Shown piece after piece: positions 25,301 through 33,303 of a stretch of 36,222 nt of DNA. The stretch lies in NCBI GenBank assembly GCA_002722525.1, contig PBMJ01000014.1, positions 1 to 36,222 of the forward strand. Reading direction: 5' to 3'. The DNA is from Acidimicrobiaceae bacterium (GTDB lineage Bacteria; Actinomycetota; Acidimicrobiia; Acidimicrobiales; UBA8592). The notes under the pieces were generated by a model. The model was not told the DNA's origin. It saw only the letters and a program-made list of their open reading frames with translations, and ran no database searches. Each line of letters starts with the position of its first letter. Positions within the stretch are counted from its first letter, which is position 1. A program made the translations under genes and the position numbers.

Positions 25301-25945
25301 CTAACCATTTTCTACAGCGGTTATTGGACCGCTGTTATCAATTTCACCTCGGGATTCGATTACTTCGTCAATGATGCCATACTCTTTCGCTTCGTAAGCG
25401 TCCATTATGTTGTCACGGTCAGTATCAGTTTGTATTTTCTCTATCGATTGACCTGTGTGAGCTGCTAATACTTCCTCAAGTTGATTTTTAAGTCGCTGAA
25501 CTTCCCTTGATGCGATCTCCAAGTCAGATACTTGTCCTTGCGCTCCAGCGTATGGCTGATGTATGAGAATCCGTGAGTGTGGTAAAGCCAAACGCTTTCC
25601 ACGGGTCCCAGCCGCTAAAAGTACCGCTGCTGCTGCGACTGCTTGCCCGTAGCAAATAGTTGCAATCTCCGGCTTGATGTAGGACATAGTGTCGTATATC
25701 GCAAATACTGAATTTATGTTTCCGCCAGGAGAATTGATATAGAGACTGACATCTTTATCTGGATTTTCCGACTCTAAATGGAGGAGTTGTGCACAAACCA
25801 GATTTGCAATTCCGTCATCAATGGGAGTTCCAATAAAGATGATGTTTTCTTTTAATAGCTTCGAGTACAGGTCATATCCCCGTTCTCCGCGGTTTGTTTG
25901 TTCCACGACGGTAGGGACAAGGTAGTTGTTGGGGGCGTTACTCAC
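25301..25945 (-). CDS. clpP: ClpP-family protein with catalytic Ser replaced by Ala (ClpP2-like)
   Basis: A 214-residue ClpP with a GTG start at 25945, chosen because AGGAAG stands upstream and translation then overlaps the tig stop by 8 bp. After a short lead, LVPTVVEQTNRGERGYD is the usual mature N terminus. INSPGG is intact. The nucleophile segment, normally GQAAS in active ClpP, reads GQAVA: position 104 is alanine (codon GCA at 25636-25634). The catalytic His (129, in IHQP) and Asp (178, in DTDRD) are kept. The stretch AAAAVLLAAGTRGKR and the GQVSDLEI segment resemble mycobacterial ClpP2. As written it cannot act as a serine peptidase; it could be a structural partner of an active ClpP encoded elsewhere. 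Confidence 0.93.
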   Translation of the reverse strand: MSNAPNNYLVPTVVEQTNRGERGYDLYSKLLKENIIFIGTPIDDGIANLVCAQLLHLESENPDKDVSLYINSPGGNINSVFAIYDTMSYIKPEIATICYGQAVAAAAVLLAAGTRGKRLALPHSRILIHQPYAGAQGQVSDLEIASREVQRLKNQLEEVLAAHTGQSIEKIQTDTDRDNIMDAYEAKEYGIIDEVIESRGEIDNSGPITAVENG

Positions 25946-27368
25946 TATGTTCTTCTTCCTCGGTATCAATAGTAGTTGATTCCTCATCTACATTTTCGCT
26001 CATATTCTCTTCTTTGTCTTGGTTCTCTAAGAAAAGAAACGCTTCTCTCTCAATAGGATTCCCGTCTGGGTCTATGATTTCAACGTTTTCTTGGAGAAAT
26101 TTCATCGCTTTCTGTTTTAATAAATCGGCTTTGAGAGTTAGCATCTGTCCGTTTTCGTGGAAAATCTCCACGAGTTGATCCTCTTGTTGATTAAAGTGTT
26201 CCGCTAAGTTACTTATTTCTAAATCTATATCCAGCTGTTCTACCGATATGTTTTCAGCGCCAGCAACAGCCCGAAGTGCTAGATCTATTTTAACAACTTT
26301 CGAGGCAGGGTCTTTCATATTTTCAGCTAAGGCCTCTATATCTTGACCCGTTGCTGCCAGAAACTGCTCAAACTGCATTCCTTGCTGCGCCATCCTCATT
26401 GCCATTTCTTGCAACTGCTGCTGGATCTGCTCCTGAATTAGAGTTTCTGGTGGGTCTTCGACAACAAGTTCGGCGAGTTCAGAACCAATTTCTTCTATTA
26501 GAAGATCCGCCGATTGTTGTTTTTTCGCTTCTTCGATTCTATTTCGCGTATCTTCGGTCAAAAGATTTACCGTTTCGAATTCTGTCATCTCTGCAACAAA
26601 TTCGTCAGTAAGGTCGGGAAGTTTCTTCTCCTCTACTTTCTTCACTAAAGCACGGAAAGATAGAACTACGCCTTCTTCATTAGGGTGGTCGCCCGCAAAT
26701 TCTATTACTTCTCCGACCTTTGCCCCTATTAGACCTTCGTTGATGGAGTCAACTATAAATCCAGACCCTATCTCATATGTAAAATCGTCGGCAGTTAGAC
26801 TCTCTTCAGGCTCTCCGTCTTGTGACCCAGATAGGTCCATAGTAACGAAGTCGCCAATAGTAGCCGTTCGTGCAACTTCTTCTCGCTCGGCCGCCTGTTC
26901 CCTCAAACTATCGATTTGGTTATTTATCTCATCCTCAGTAGCCCCAAGAGGAGGAAGAGTAATAGTGAGGTCTTTGTACCCTTCCACTTCGACGGATGGC
27001 CGAGTAGCTACTATCGCTTCGAAACAAAGGGGTCCAGACTCTTCACCTTCAATAATAGTTACTTCGGGCTGTTCAATTGTGTCCACTTCGTGGCTGATCA
27101 CTGCAGTTCGATAGTTTCTTCCTACCACTTCGTTCAAAGCTTCACTTCGGGCATAGTCTTGCCCAAATTTCGCTTCGAGCACTTTTCGAGGAACACGTCC
27201 AGGACGAAAACCTGGAAGGCTGACGTCTTTCGAGATTTTTTTAAACGCTAAGTCTATGGCTTCATCGACCTCTGATTCGTCGACTTCAACCGTTATCTTT
27301 ACCTTGTTATCTTCTAGCTGATCTACAGAACTTGCCACAGGCCGAAAGTCTACCGGTGTAGAACTCAC
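25938..27368 (-). CDS. tig: Trigger factor
   Basis: A 476-residue ribosome-associated chaperone and peptidyl-prolyl isomerase. The ribosome-docking loop is GFRPGRVPRKVLE at 53-65. The FKBP-like domain spans about 165-255 (GDFVTMDLSGSQDGEP, YEIGSGFIVDSINEGLIGAK). The long helical C-terminal arms follow, including a glutamine-rich helix (QEQIQQQLQEMAMRMAQQGM), and the protein ends in a very acidic tail of about 25 residues. The GTG start is preceded by a purine-rich site (GGGTAGGGGA). It is first in the tig-clpP-clpX-folC-ndk operon and divergent from tRNA-Gly. Confidence 0.96.
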   Translation of the reverse strand: MSSTPVDFRPVASSVDQLEDNKVKITVEVDESEVDEAIDLAFKKISKDVSLPGFRPGRVPRKVLEAKFGQDYARSEALNEVVGRNYRTAVISHEVDTIEQPEVTIIEGEESGPLCFEAIVATRPSVEVEGYKDLTITLPPLGATEDEINNQIDSLREQAAEREEVARTATIGDFVTMDLSGSQDGEPEESLTADDFTYEIGSGFIVDSINEGLIGAKVGEVIEFAGDHPNEEGVVLSFRALVKKVEEKKLPDLTDEFVAEMTEFETVNLLTEDTRNRIEEAKKQQSADLLIEEIGSELAELVVEDPPETLIQEQIQQQLQEMAMRMAQQGMQFEQFLAATGQDIEALAENMKDPASKVVKIDLALRAVAGAENISVEQLDIDLEISNLAEHFNQQEDQLVEIFHENGQMLTLKADLLKQKAMKFLQENVEIIDPDGNPIEREAFLFLENQDKEENMSENVDEESTTIDTEEEEHSE

Positions 27369-27441
27369 TCCCCTACCCTTTATCTCTTCTAGTTTTCCAG
27401 ATACTGTATTTTGGACAATGTTCGTGTACTATTTGGAGTCT

Positions 27442-27513
27442 GCGGGTGTAGTTCAACGGCTAGAACCTCAGCCTTCCAAGCTGATGATGGGAGTTCGATT
27501 CTCCTCACCCGCT
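27442..27513 (+). tRNA. tRNA-Gly (anticodon TCC)
   Basis: Acceptor arms GCGGGTG (27442-27448) and CACCCGC (27506-27512) pair fully, with T as discriminator base. The anticodon loop CTTCCAA gives anticodon TCC, and the T-arm has TTCGATT. The CCA end is not encoded. It lies between tig (minus) and the uridine kinase gene (plus); a small hairpin TATTC/GAATA follows within 20 bp. Confidence 0.96.
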
Positions 27514-27579
27514 CTTACTATTCCAACTGAATAGGGCCATAAACTAGGTCTTTGTTTTTCGTCCAAGTAGACTTCGTTC

Positions 27580-28188
27580 GTGTCATCGAAATTCGTGGGT
27601 ATCGCTGGTGGGAGTTGTTCTGGGAAAACGACTGTCGTCAACACTCTAGTTGAAGCATTTGAGGGATCTGTCTCGACTATAGCTTTCGATAGCTACTACC
27701 GTGATCAGGGGCATATGACTCTAGATGAGCGGACGCAGGTTAATTACGACCATCCGGACTCTCTTGATGTGGAGTTATTCGTAAGCGATATTCAGTCTCT
27801 TCGAGATGGATCCTCCATTGAAACACCGATTTACAACTTTTCGACTCATACAAGAAGCAATGAATCAAAAATTGTGACTCCTTCAGATTTAGTTGTGTTA
27901 GATGGGATTCTTTTATTAGCTTTCCCGGAGATTACGAATCTGTTGGATTTAGCTGTCTTCATCGAAGCTTCGGAAGAGATTAGATACAAGCGGCGAATAC
28001 CGCGTGACATTCAAGAACGGGGAAGGACTGCGGAGCAATCTTCTGCGCAGTTCAAAGAGACAGTTCAACCAATGCACAAACGTTTTGTTGCACCTTCAAT
28101 CTGCCACGCAGACCTCGTTATTGATGGTGAACAGAGCCCGCAAGTTTCATTAGCTGAGATTACTTCTGCCCTTTATCGTCAGAATTAA
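27580..28188 (+). CDS. udk: Uridine kinase
   Basis: A 202-residue P-loop kinase of the uridine kinase/phosphoribulokinase family, which phosphorylates uridine and cytidine in pyrimidine salvage. Walker A GGSCSGKTT is at 10-18; IAFDSYYRDQGHM follows, then VNYDHPDSLDVELF, the PIYNFSTHTRS segment and DLVVLDGILLLAF. RYKRRIPRDIQERGRT is the lid region. The start is GTG. Its TAA stop overlaps the stop of the convergent acyltransferase gene inside the self-complementary word AATTAATT. Confidence 0.93.
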   Translation: MSSKFVGIAGGSCSGKTTVVNTLVEAFEGSVSTIAFDSYYRDQGHMTLDERTQVNYDHPDSLDVELFVSDIQSLRDGSSIETPIYNFSTHTRSNESKIVTPSDLVVLDGILLLAFPEITNLLDLAVFIEASEEIRYKRRIPRDIQERGRTAEQSSAQFKETVQPMHKRFVAPSICHADLVIDGEQSPQVSLAEITSALYRQN

Positions 28189-30272
28189 TTCGCCTCTTCC
28201 TCTACTGCCTCTTCCTCCTCTACTAGGATTTCTCCTCCGAGAGCTTCGATTATCTGATCAAGGTAGACTTGGGATCCCAACTTTGTAAGATGCACTCCAT
28301 CTCTTGCGAAGTATTCGGGGAAATCGTTTGATGCGCTTCTCCAGTCTACGAGAACTGCATTTTCATAGAGCGGGATAGCGTTGTCGAGAACGCCATTAAC
28401 CCTTCCTTCCCATGGTTTCGGCACTCTGGCGTTTAGCACCACGACTAGTTCAGCGTCTATAAGAATTTCGAATGTGTTTGCTATGAGGTCTTCATCGATA
28501 ACCCCGTTACTTCCCAAATGTATGACTATCGCTTCGCCCAGTAGTCCTCGGCTCTTCAAGTCCGTTAAGATTCTTGGGGCTTCGTTCCATTGTCGTGCTA
28601 CTTCTGCTTCGACATTTGCATTATCTGTCAATAAGGATATTCTTTCGGAGAAGATTACGTCGAGGTCTTTAATAGAGACATTAGTGACAGCGCCCTTCAT
28701 TATTGAATCGCCGAGAAAAGTCACCCGGTCGTAGAACGCTTTAAATTCTGGGGCCTCTACTAATTGAAGCAACTCTGCCCACACTGGATTATCGATATTA
28801 GTAGTTTCTAAGAAAGCAACAATATCGAAGCTTTCCATTGGGTCTTCTACAGTGGGGGTAGTTTCTGGTTCTTCTTGACTCACCGGTTCCGGAGTTGGAG
28901 TTGGAAAAGGTGTTGGGGTAGGAATGGGGGTTGGGGGGATCTCGATTTGTTCCTGTACGGTTTCATCTTCCTCAACTTGTTCCACAGCCGTTTCGTCGGT
29001 GCTCCATTCAGCCTGGACTTGCTCGAGGGTTATAAAACATCCAATGAGAGCTAGGGTTATAGTGGCGAGCTTTCCGAGTGACACCTTTATCTTCCTCATA
29101 GAGAAAGCAGTCCGAAGTGAATTCAGAAATCGTCTTTCGCGGATAGGGCGTTCAATAAATTGGTAGCTGACTTCAACAATGATCAGCGTAACGATGATGC
29201 GAACTAGAAAAAGTTGCCATCCGTCAATGTCAACGTCAACTCGTGGGCGGGTCAGCTGGAAAACTGGCCAGTGCCAGAGATAAAGGCCATAGGACCTTTT
29301 ACCAATCCATTGCATCGGTCTGATTCCTAGAATTTGGCTTAATACGGATTGTGGAGTGACGGAAACTACAATAACTAATGCTGTTAGCACTGAGGTTATG
29401 AGCATCCCTCCTCGAAATAAACTGTCTATGTTGGGGTAGAACAAGGCATAGTGCATATTGGCCCAGATCAGCCCAGCTACCGAGGCAGACCCAACTACGA
29501 AAACGAACGTTTTTGATAGTGCATTTGGTGTTGCGATAGCCGGCTTATCTGATTGCCATGGTCGCCACAGGAAGGCAACCGCTGCTCCGATTAAGAGCGC
29601 TGATGCTCGGGTATCAGTTCCGTAATAGACGCGTAACGGGTCCGAAAAGGGTTCATATAATGACCATCGAAGAACTGATGATCCGATGATTCCGGCTATA
29701 ACCAATGCGAAGGTAAGTCGCTTGCCCGCGAGTGAAAGCAATCCCCAGAGTAATAATGGCCAAACTAAGTAGAACTGTTCTTCTACCGCTAGGGACCAAA
29801 GATGATGAAAGAAGTTTTTCCGCTCGAATCCGTCTGTATACGATACATCTTGGAAGATGCTGAACCAGTTATAGATGTATCCGAGTGCTGAGAGAATCTC
29901 ACCTTTTGTGGGAATGACATCTCTAGCAGTTAGGTAAGCAAGTGCTGTTGCGCCTCCTATGTAAGCAATGAGGGCTGGGAATAGTCTTCTAGCTCTTCTG
30001 TTCCAAAAACGCTTTATATCTATTCGTTGGTTTGCTTCGTATTCTCCTAGGAGGAGAGCTGTGATGAGGTAGCCACTGATAACGAAGAAGATTTCTACTC
30101 CGAGGAAGCCGCCCGAGAATCTAGTTACTCCGGAGTGGTACGCTATTACCGCAAGCACCGCAATAGCACGTAAGCCATCTATCCCTGGGTTAAATGGGAC
30201 GTAAGAAGCCGATTTCGAGCTATCAGATTCAGAGAGATCTGTTTTCTCAGAGGATACGCGGCCATTCGTCAT
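28185..30272 (-). CDS. Acyltransferase-3 membrane protein with C-terminal SGNH domain (OafA/OatA-like)
   Basis: A 695-residue two-part enzyme. The N-terminal acyltransferase-3 part (about 25-400) has around ten membrane segments and the family pattern: GIDGLRAIAVLAVIAYHSG with the conserved His, GGFLGVEIFFVISGYLIT, RFWNRRARRLFPA, HHLWSLAVEEQFYLVWP. A proline/threonine-rich linker (about 440-480) leads to an extracytoplasmic SGNH hydrolase-like domain with GDS (521-523), Asn589 in GSN, and DGVH (Asp658, His661), so the catalytic set is intact. Such proteins acetylate or acylate cell-envelope glycans. It lies 47 bp downstream of the regulator gene and may be co-transcribed; the substrate is unknown. 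Confidence 0.9.
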   Translation of the reverse strand: MTNGRVSSEKTDLSESDSSKSASYVPFNPGIDGLRAIAVLAVIAYHSGVTRFSGGFLGVEIFFVISGYLITALLLGEYEANQRIDIKRFWNRRARRLFPALIAYIGGATALAYLTARDVIPTKGEILSALGYIYNWFSIFQDVSYTDGFERKNFFHHLWSLAVEEQFYLVWPLLLWGLLSLAGKRLTFALVIAGIIGSSVLRWSLYEPFSDPLRVYYGTDTRASALLIGAAVAFLWRPWQSDKPAIATPNALSKTFVFVVGSASVAGLIWANMHYALFYPNIDSLFRGGMLITSVLTALVIVVSVTPQSVLSQILGIRPMQWIGKRSYGLYLWHWPVFQLTRPRVDVDIDGWQLFLVRIIVTLIIVEVSYQFIERPIRERRFLNSLRTAFSMRKIKVSLGKLATITLALIGCFITLEQVQAEWSTDETAVEQVEEDETVQEQIEIPPTPIPTPTPFPTPTPEPVSQEEPETTPTVEDPMESFDIVAFLETTNIDNPVWAELLQLVEAPEFKAFYDRVTFLGDSIMKGAVTNVSIKDLDVIFSERISLLTDNANVEAEVARQWNEAPRILTDLKSRGLLGEAIVIHLGSNGVIDEDLIANTFEILIDAELVVVLNARVPKPWEGRVNGVLDNAIPLYENAVLVDWRSASNDFPEYFARDGVHLTKLGSQVYLDQIIEALGGEILVEEEEAVEEEAN

Positions 30273-30319
30273 ATATCGAGAGTACTCCGAATGGGTTGAT
30301 ATTTACGCGCTAGCGTCCT

Positions 30320-31777
30320 TTATGAGGATTCTTGACGTTCGAGAAATTCGTATACCTCAAGCATATCAACGCCCGGAAAACGGGAGAAGCTCTTCGCAGG
30401 CAAAGGGAGTCCGGACGTGACGTTACTTCGATCCCGAGCGGAAGGCCATGCTACACCCTGCCAGTGTTGTCTCACGCTCGCCCTGGGAGTGTTGCAGCAT
30501 TCTTTGTCAGGGCATTGTGAGGTTGAAAATCTTTTCGTATCGCTTCCTCTAAACCATTTCGCTTGATCAGCGGTGGTTCCAACCGTAACAGCGTGATGCG
30601 GGACCCTGTCCGCTTCGACATGAGTTACGCACCAGTATTGTCCGTAAGGTGTATCCGTGTATTGGTAGTGAAGGGACAATGCATCTTGCGTATGAAATGC
30701 TTGCCGCGTGCCCCAATTCCTACATAAATGTTCGCCCTCTATCGTTCCATCTATTCCGTGTGGGAGAGGAACCCCATCATTTTCATAGGCCTTCCAGACG
30801 ACACCTTCATCATCAGATCTGAGGAAATGTAGCGTAACGTCAAGATGTTCAGTCGCTAGATTCGTTAAGCGGTGTCCGGCCATCTCGTATGAGATGTAGA
30901 AGATTTCCTGCAGGTCCTCTACTGAAATATCCATTGCGTTGTATGCGCTTTGCAAGAATTTTACTGCAGGTTTTTCGGGAGCGAGAATAGCGCCGGCGAA
31001 ATAATTTGATTCAACTCTCTGTCGAAGATACTTGCCAATATCGTCTGCGACTTCATGCTTGAGCGCATAGTGGCCCAATGTCTGTAGGACAACTGATCTA
31101 GATGCTCTTGTAGATAAATCATTTCGTTGAGGGATGTATATTACTTTTTCTCTCTGGTCTGCTATTGACCTTGTTGAATGTGGAATATTTTCAGCTCTTC
31201 TAACAGTAAACCCAAAATATTCACACACATCCATAAGTATTCTCTCAGATACAGGTCCTGAACCCGGATACTTCACGGCTTTGAGAACTCCACTAGCCAA
31301 ATCTTCTATCTCGTGGTAGTAGTTATTTTTTCTACTCATTTCTTGGCGTAAATCCCTGTTCGAATGCCTCGCAATATTCTTGGGTGTATTGGGGTTGGTA
31401 ATCGTAAGGGCGGTGTCCTCTTCTAATGCTGTGTACAGCCCAATGATATGTTCAAGGATTTCGTCGGGCATTCGAGTTGATGGGCGTAAGTATGGAAGTT
31501 TTCTTTCCTTGTTACGAGGGTCTTCTTGTAATCGTTTGAGTTGAATTTCAAGTTCTGCTCTTCGGTTTGGAGGCTCTGGATCTAGAAGGTCTGCAGGTGT
31601 GCAGTCAAGCACTGATGCTAAATCTCGTACCAGGCTTACCCGAGGTTCTGCTAAGCCATTTTCTAGCTGTGAGAGATATGGTGCGGGCTTGGAAACAAGA
31701 GCTCCTAACTCAGCGAGCGTATGATTGTTACGTTTTCGGAAATATTTTAACCTCTGACCGAAGACTAGTGAGTCCAT
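30320..31777 (-). CDS. XRE-family ScfR/RamB-type regulator with degenerate ImmA/IrrE domain
   Basis: A 485-residue transcription factor. The N-terminal helix-turn-helix is at 6-62 (FGQRLKYFRKRNNHTLAELG, YLSQLENGLAEP). The middle resembles the ImmA/IrrE (DUF955) fold, but where peptidases have HExxH this protein has QTLGH (232-236). The C-terminal part is the short-chain fatty-acyl regulator domain, with several cysteines near residue 420 (QCPDKECC). Relatives such as RamB repress or activate glyoxylate-cycle and acetate genes in Actinobacteria. It is divergent from aceA, which supports the same job here. AAAGGGAG precedes the ATG. Confidence 0.88.
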   Translation of the reverse strand: MDSLVFGQRLKYFRKRNNHTLAELGALVSKPAPYLSQLENGLAEPRVSLVRDLASVLDCTPADLLDPEPPNRRAELEIQLKRLQEDPRNKERKLPYLRPSTRMPDEILEHIIGLYTALEEDTALTITNPNTPKNIARHSNRDLRQEMSRKNNYYHEIEDLASGVLKAVKYPGSGPVSERILMDVCEYFGFTVRRAENIPHSTRSIADQREKVIYIPQRNDLSTRASRSVVLQTLGHYALKHEVADDIGKYLRQRVESNYFAGAILAPEKPAVKFLQSAYNAMDISVEDLQEIFYISYEMAGHRLTNLATEHLDVTLHFLRSDDEGVVWKAYENDGVPLPHGIDGTIEGEHLCRNWGTRQAFHTQDALSLHYQYTDTPYGQYWCVTHVEADRVPHHAVTVGTTADQAKWFRGSDTKRFSTSQCPDKECCNTPRASVRQHWQGVAWPSARDRSNVTSGLPLPAKSFSRFPGVDMLEVYEFLERQESS

Positions 31778-31800
31778 CTATCTCCCTTTAAAAGTATTAA

Positions 31801-31849
31801 TTGGTAAAAGCATAGCTTTTTTTATAATAATTTTTGCAATTATTATCAA
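31801..31849. promoter_or_regulatory. Overlapping divergent scfR/aceA promoters with two palindromes
   Basis: Plus strand toward aceA: -35 TTGGTA (31801-31806), 16-bp spacer, perfect -10 TATAAT (31823-31828). Minus strand toward the regulator: -35 TTGATA (31849-31844), 17-bp spacer, -10 TATAAA (31826-31821). The two -10 boxes overlap. Palindrome 1 has arms AAAAGC and GCTTTT (31806-31820). Palindrome 2 has 9-bp arms ATAATAATT and AATTATTAT (31824-31846) around TTTGC, and contains TTTGCAA, reminiscent of RamB sites in corynebacteria. Boxes and symmetry are seen; binding is inferred. Confidence 0.55.
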
Positions 31850-31949
31850 TCACATAATTTTTATTATATTTAGGAGATATATAGGTTGATTTTTGGAAAC
31901 TCATCCTGCATTGTAGATAACGCACATAGAACCCCGGTGTGCCAGATAC

Positions 31950-31954
31950 AGGAG
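31950..31954 (+). promoter_or_regulatory. Ribosome-binding site that fixes the aceA start
   Basis: AGGAG stands nine bases before the ATG at 31964. The open frame reaches back to 31886, but the extra 26 codons have no such site and no similarity to known isocitrate lyase N termini, so they are taken as leader. Confidence 0.7.
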
Positions 31955-31963
31955 TTACCTATC

Positions 31964-33244
31964 ATGTCCAAATCCTTTGATGAGCAAGTTGAAGAACTAT
32001 CCCATGATTGGGCGGAAAACGATCGCTGGAAGGGAGTGCAACGTGATTATAGCGCTGAGGAAGTGATTAATCTCCGCGGGTCTATGCAAGTCGAGCACTC
32101 GCTCGCTCGTCATGGGGCAGAAAAGCTCTGGGAAAAACTGAATTCAAATGCTTACACCCATGCTATGGGCGCACTTACTGGCGGTCAGGCTATCCAAATG
32201 GTCAAGGGAGGACTTGAAGCCATATACCTCTCCGGGTGGCAAGTAGCTGGAGATGCGAATCTAGCAGAACAGGTTTACCCAGATCAGAGTCTCTATCCTG
32301 CGAATTCTGTACCTACGGTCGTTCGAAGAATAAATAATGCTCTTCGCCGAGCAGATCAAATTGAATGGAGCGAAGGAAATCGAGATCGCGACTGGATGGT
32401 TCCGATTGTTGCTGACGCAGAAGCAGGTTTCGGAGGCCCTCTCAACGCCTTTGAACTTATGAAGTCAATGATCGAAGCTGGAGCTGCAGGGGTCCACTGG
32501 GAAGATCAGCTAGCTAGTGAGAAAAAGTGCGGCCATATGGGTGGAAAGGTACTGGTGCCCACGCAACAACATGTTCGGACCCTTACCGCTGCCAGATTAG
32601 CTGCGGATGTTATGAATGTGCCTTCTTTAGTAGTGGCAAGAACAGACTCATTAGCTGCAACGCTTCTTACAAGCGATATCGACGAACGGGATCAACGATT
32701 CTGCACAGGCGAGCGATCTAGCGAAGGTTTTTTCCATGTGGAAAATGGCATGGATGCTGCTATCGCCCGCGGCCTTGCTTACGCCCCGTACGCTGACCTT
32801 GTTTGGTGCGAGACAAGCACTCCAGACTTAGAGGAAGCACAACGTTTCGCTGACGCTATGCATGAGAAATACCCTGACACAATGCTTGCCTATAACTGCT
32901 CTCCGTCGTTTAATTGGAAAGCAGCTCTTGACGATGCAACTATCGCCGCGTTCCAAAAAGAACTAGGTGATATGGGCTACAGATTCCAATTTATAACTCT
33001 TGCTGGATGGCATGCGCTAAACGCATCCATGTTTGAGCTCTCTCAGGCGTACACGGAAAAAGATATGACCGCTTATGTGGAACTTCAACAGCGTGAATTC
33101 GCTATGGAAGATAGTGGATATAGCGCTACTAGGCATCAAAGAGAAGTGGGAGCTGGCTACTTTGACCAAGTTGCTACTGTTATCTCCGGAGGAACTGCGA
33201 GCACGCTAGCCCTCAAAGGAAGCACAGAAGAAGAACAATTCTGA
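31964..33244 (+). CDS. aceA: Isocitrate lyase
   Basis: A 426-residue isocitrate lyase, close to the length of mycobacterial Icl1. It splits isocitrate into glyoxylate and succinate, the entry to the glyoxylate shunt. The active-site signature KKCGH is at 187-191 (Cys189), preceded by VADAEAGFGG and AAGVHWEDQ; TDSLAATLLTSDIDERD and YNCSPSFNW follow. The N terminus SFDEQVEELSHDWAENDRW is family-typical. It is read toward glcB, 59 bp away, and divergently from the ScfR/RamB-type regulator. An ability to grow on acetate or fatty acids is implied. Confidence 0.97.
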   Translation: MSKSFDEQVEELSHDWAENDRWKGVQRDYSAEEVINLRGSMQVEHSLARHGAEKLWEKLNSNAYTHAMGALTGGQAIQMVKGGLEAIYLSGWQVAGDANLAEQVYPDQSLYPANSVPTVVRRINNALRRADQIEWSEGNRDRDWMVPIVADAEAGFGGPLNAFELMKSMIEAGAAGVHWEDQLASEKKCGHMGGKVLVPTQQHVRTLTAARLAADVMNVPSLVVARTDSLAATLLTSDIDERDQRFCTGERSSEGFFHVENGMDAAIARGLAYAPYADLVWCETSTPDLEEAQRFADAMHEKYPDTMLAYNCSPSFNWKAALDDATIAAFQKELGDMGYRFQFITLAGWHALNASMFELSQAYTEKDMTAYVELQQREFAMEDSGYSATRHQREVGAGYFDQVATVISGGTASTLALKGSTEEEQF

Positions 33245-33303
33245 ATCTGAATTGAATTCCTACTAGGTTAAAGAAAAGCGAACCGCTATATCTAGGAGAA
33301 GGA

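Noticed and set aside
25946..25987. Upstream start for clpP inside tig
   Set aside because: The added residues are not ClpP-like; the GTG at 25945 has a good AGGAAG site.
26740..27114. Open frame antisense to tig (about 124 codons)
   Set aside because: Serine-rich shadow of trigger factor with no motif or ribosome-binding site.
31806..31823. AAAAGC/GCTTTT hairpin plus T-run as a plus-strand intrinsic terminator
   Set aside because: No plus-strand gene lies upstream; the location between -35 and -10 boxes makes an operator more likely.
31886..31963. 26-codon N-terminal extension of isocitrate lyase
   Set aside because: No ribosome-binding site at 31886 and no family similarity; the ATG at 31964 has AGGAG at the right distance and gives a normal-length enzyme.
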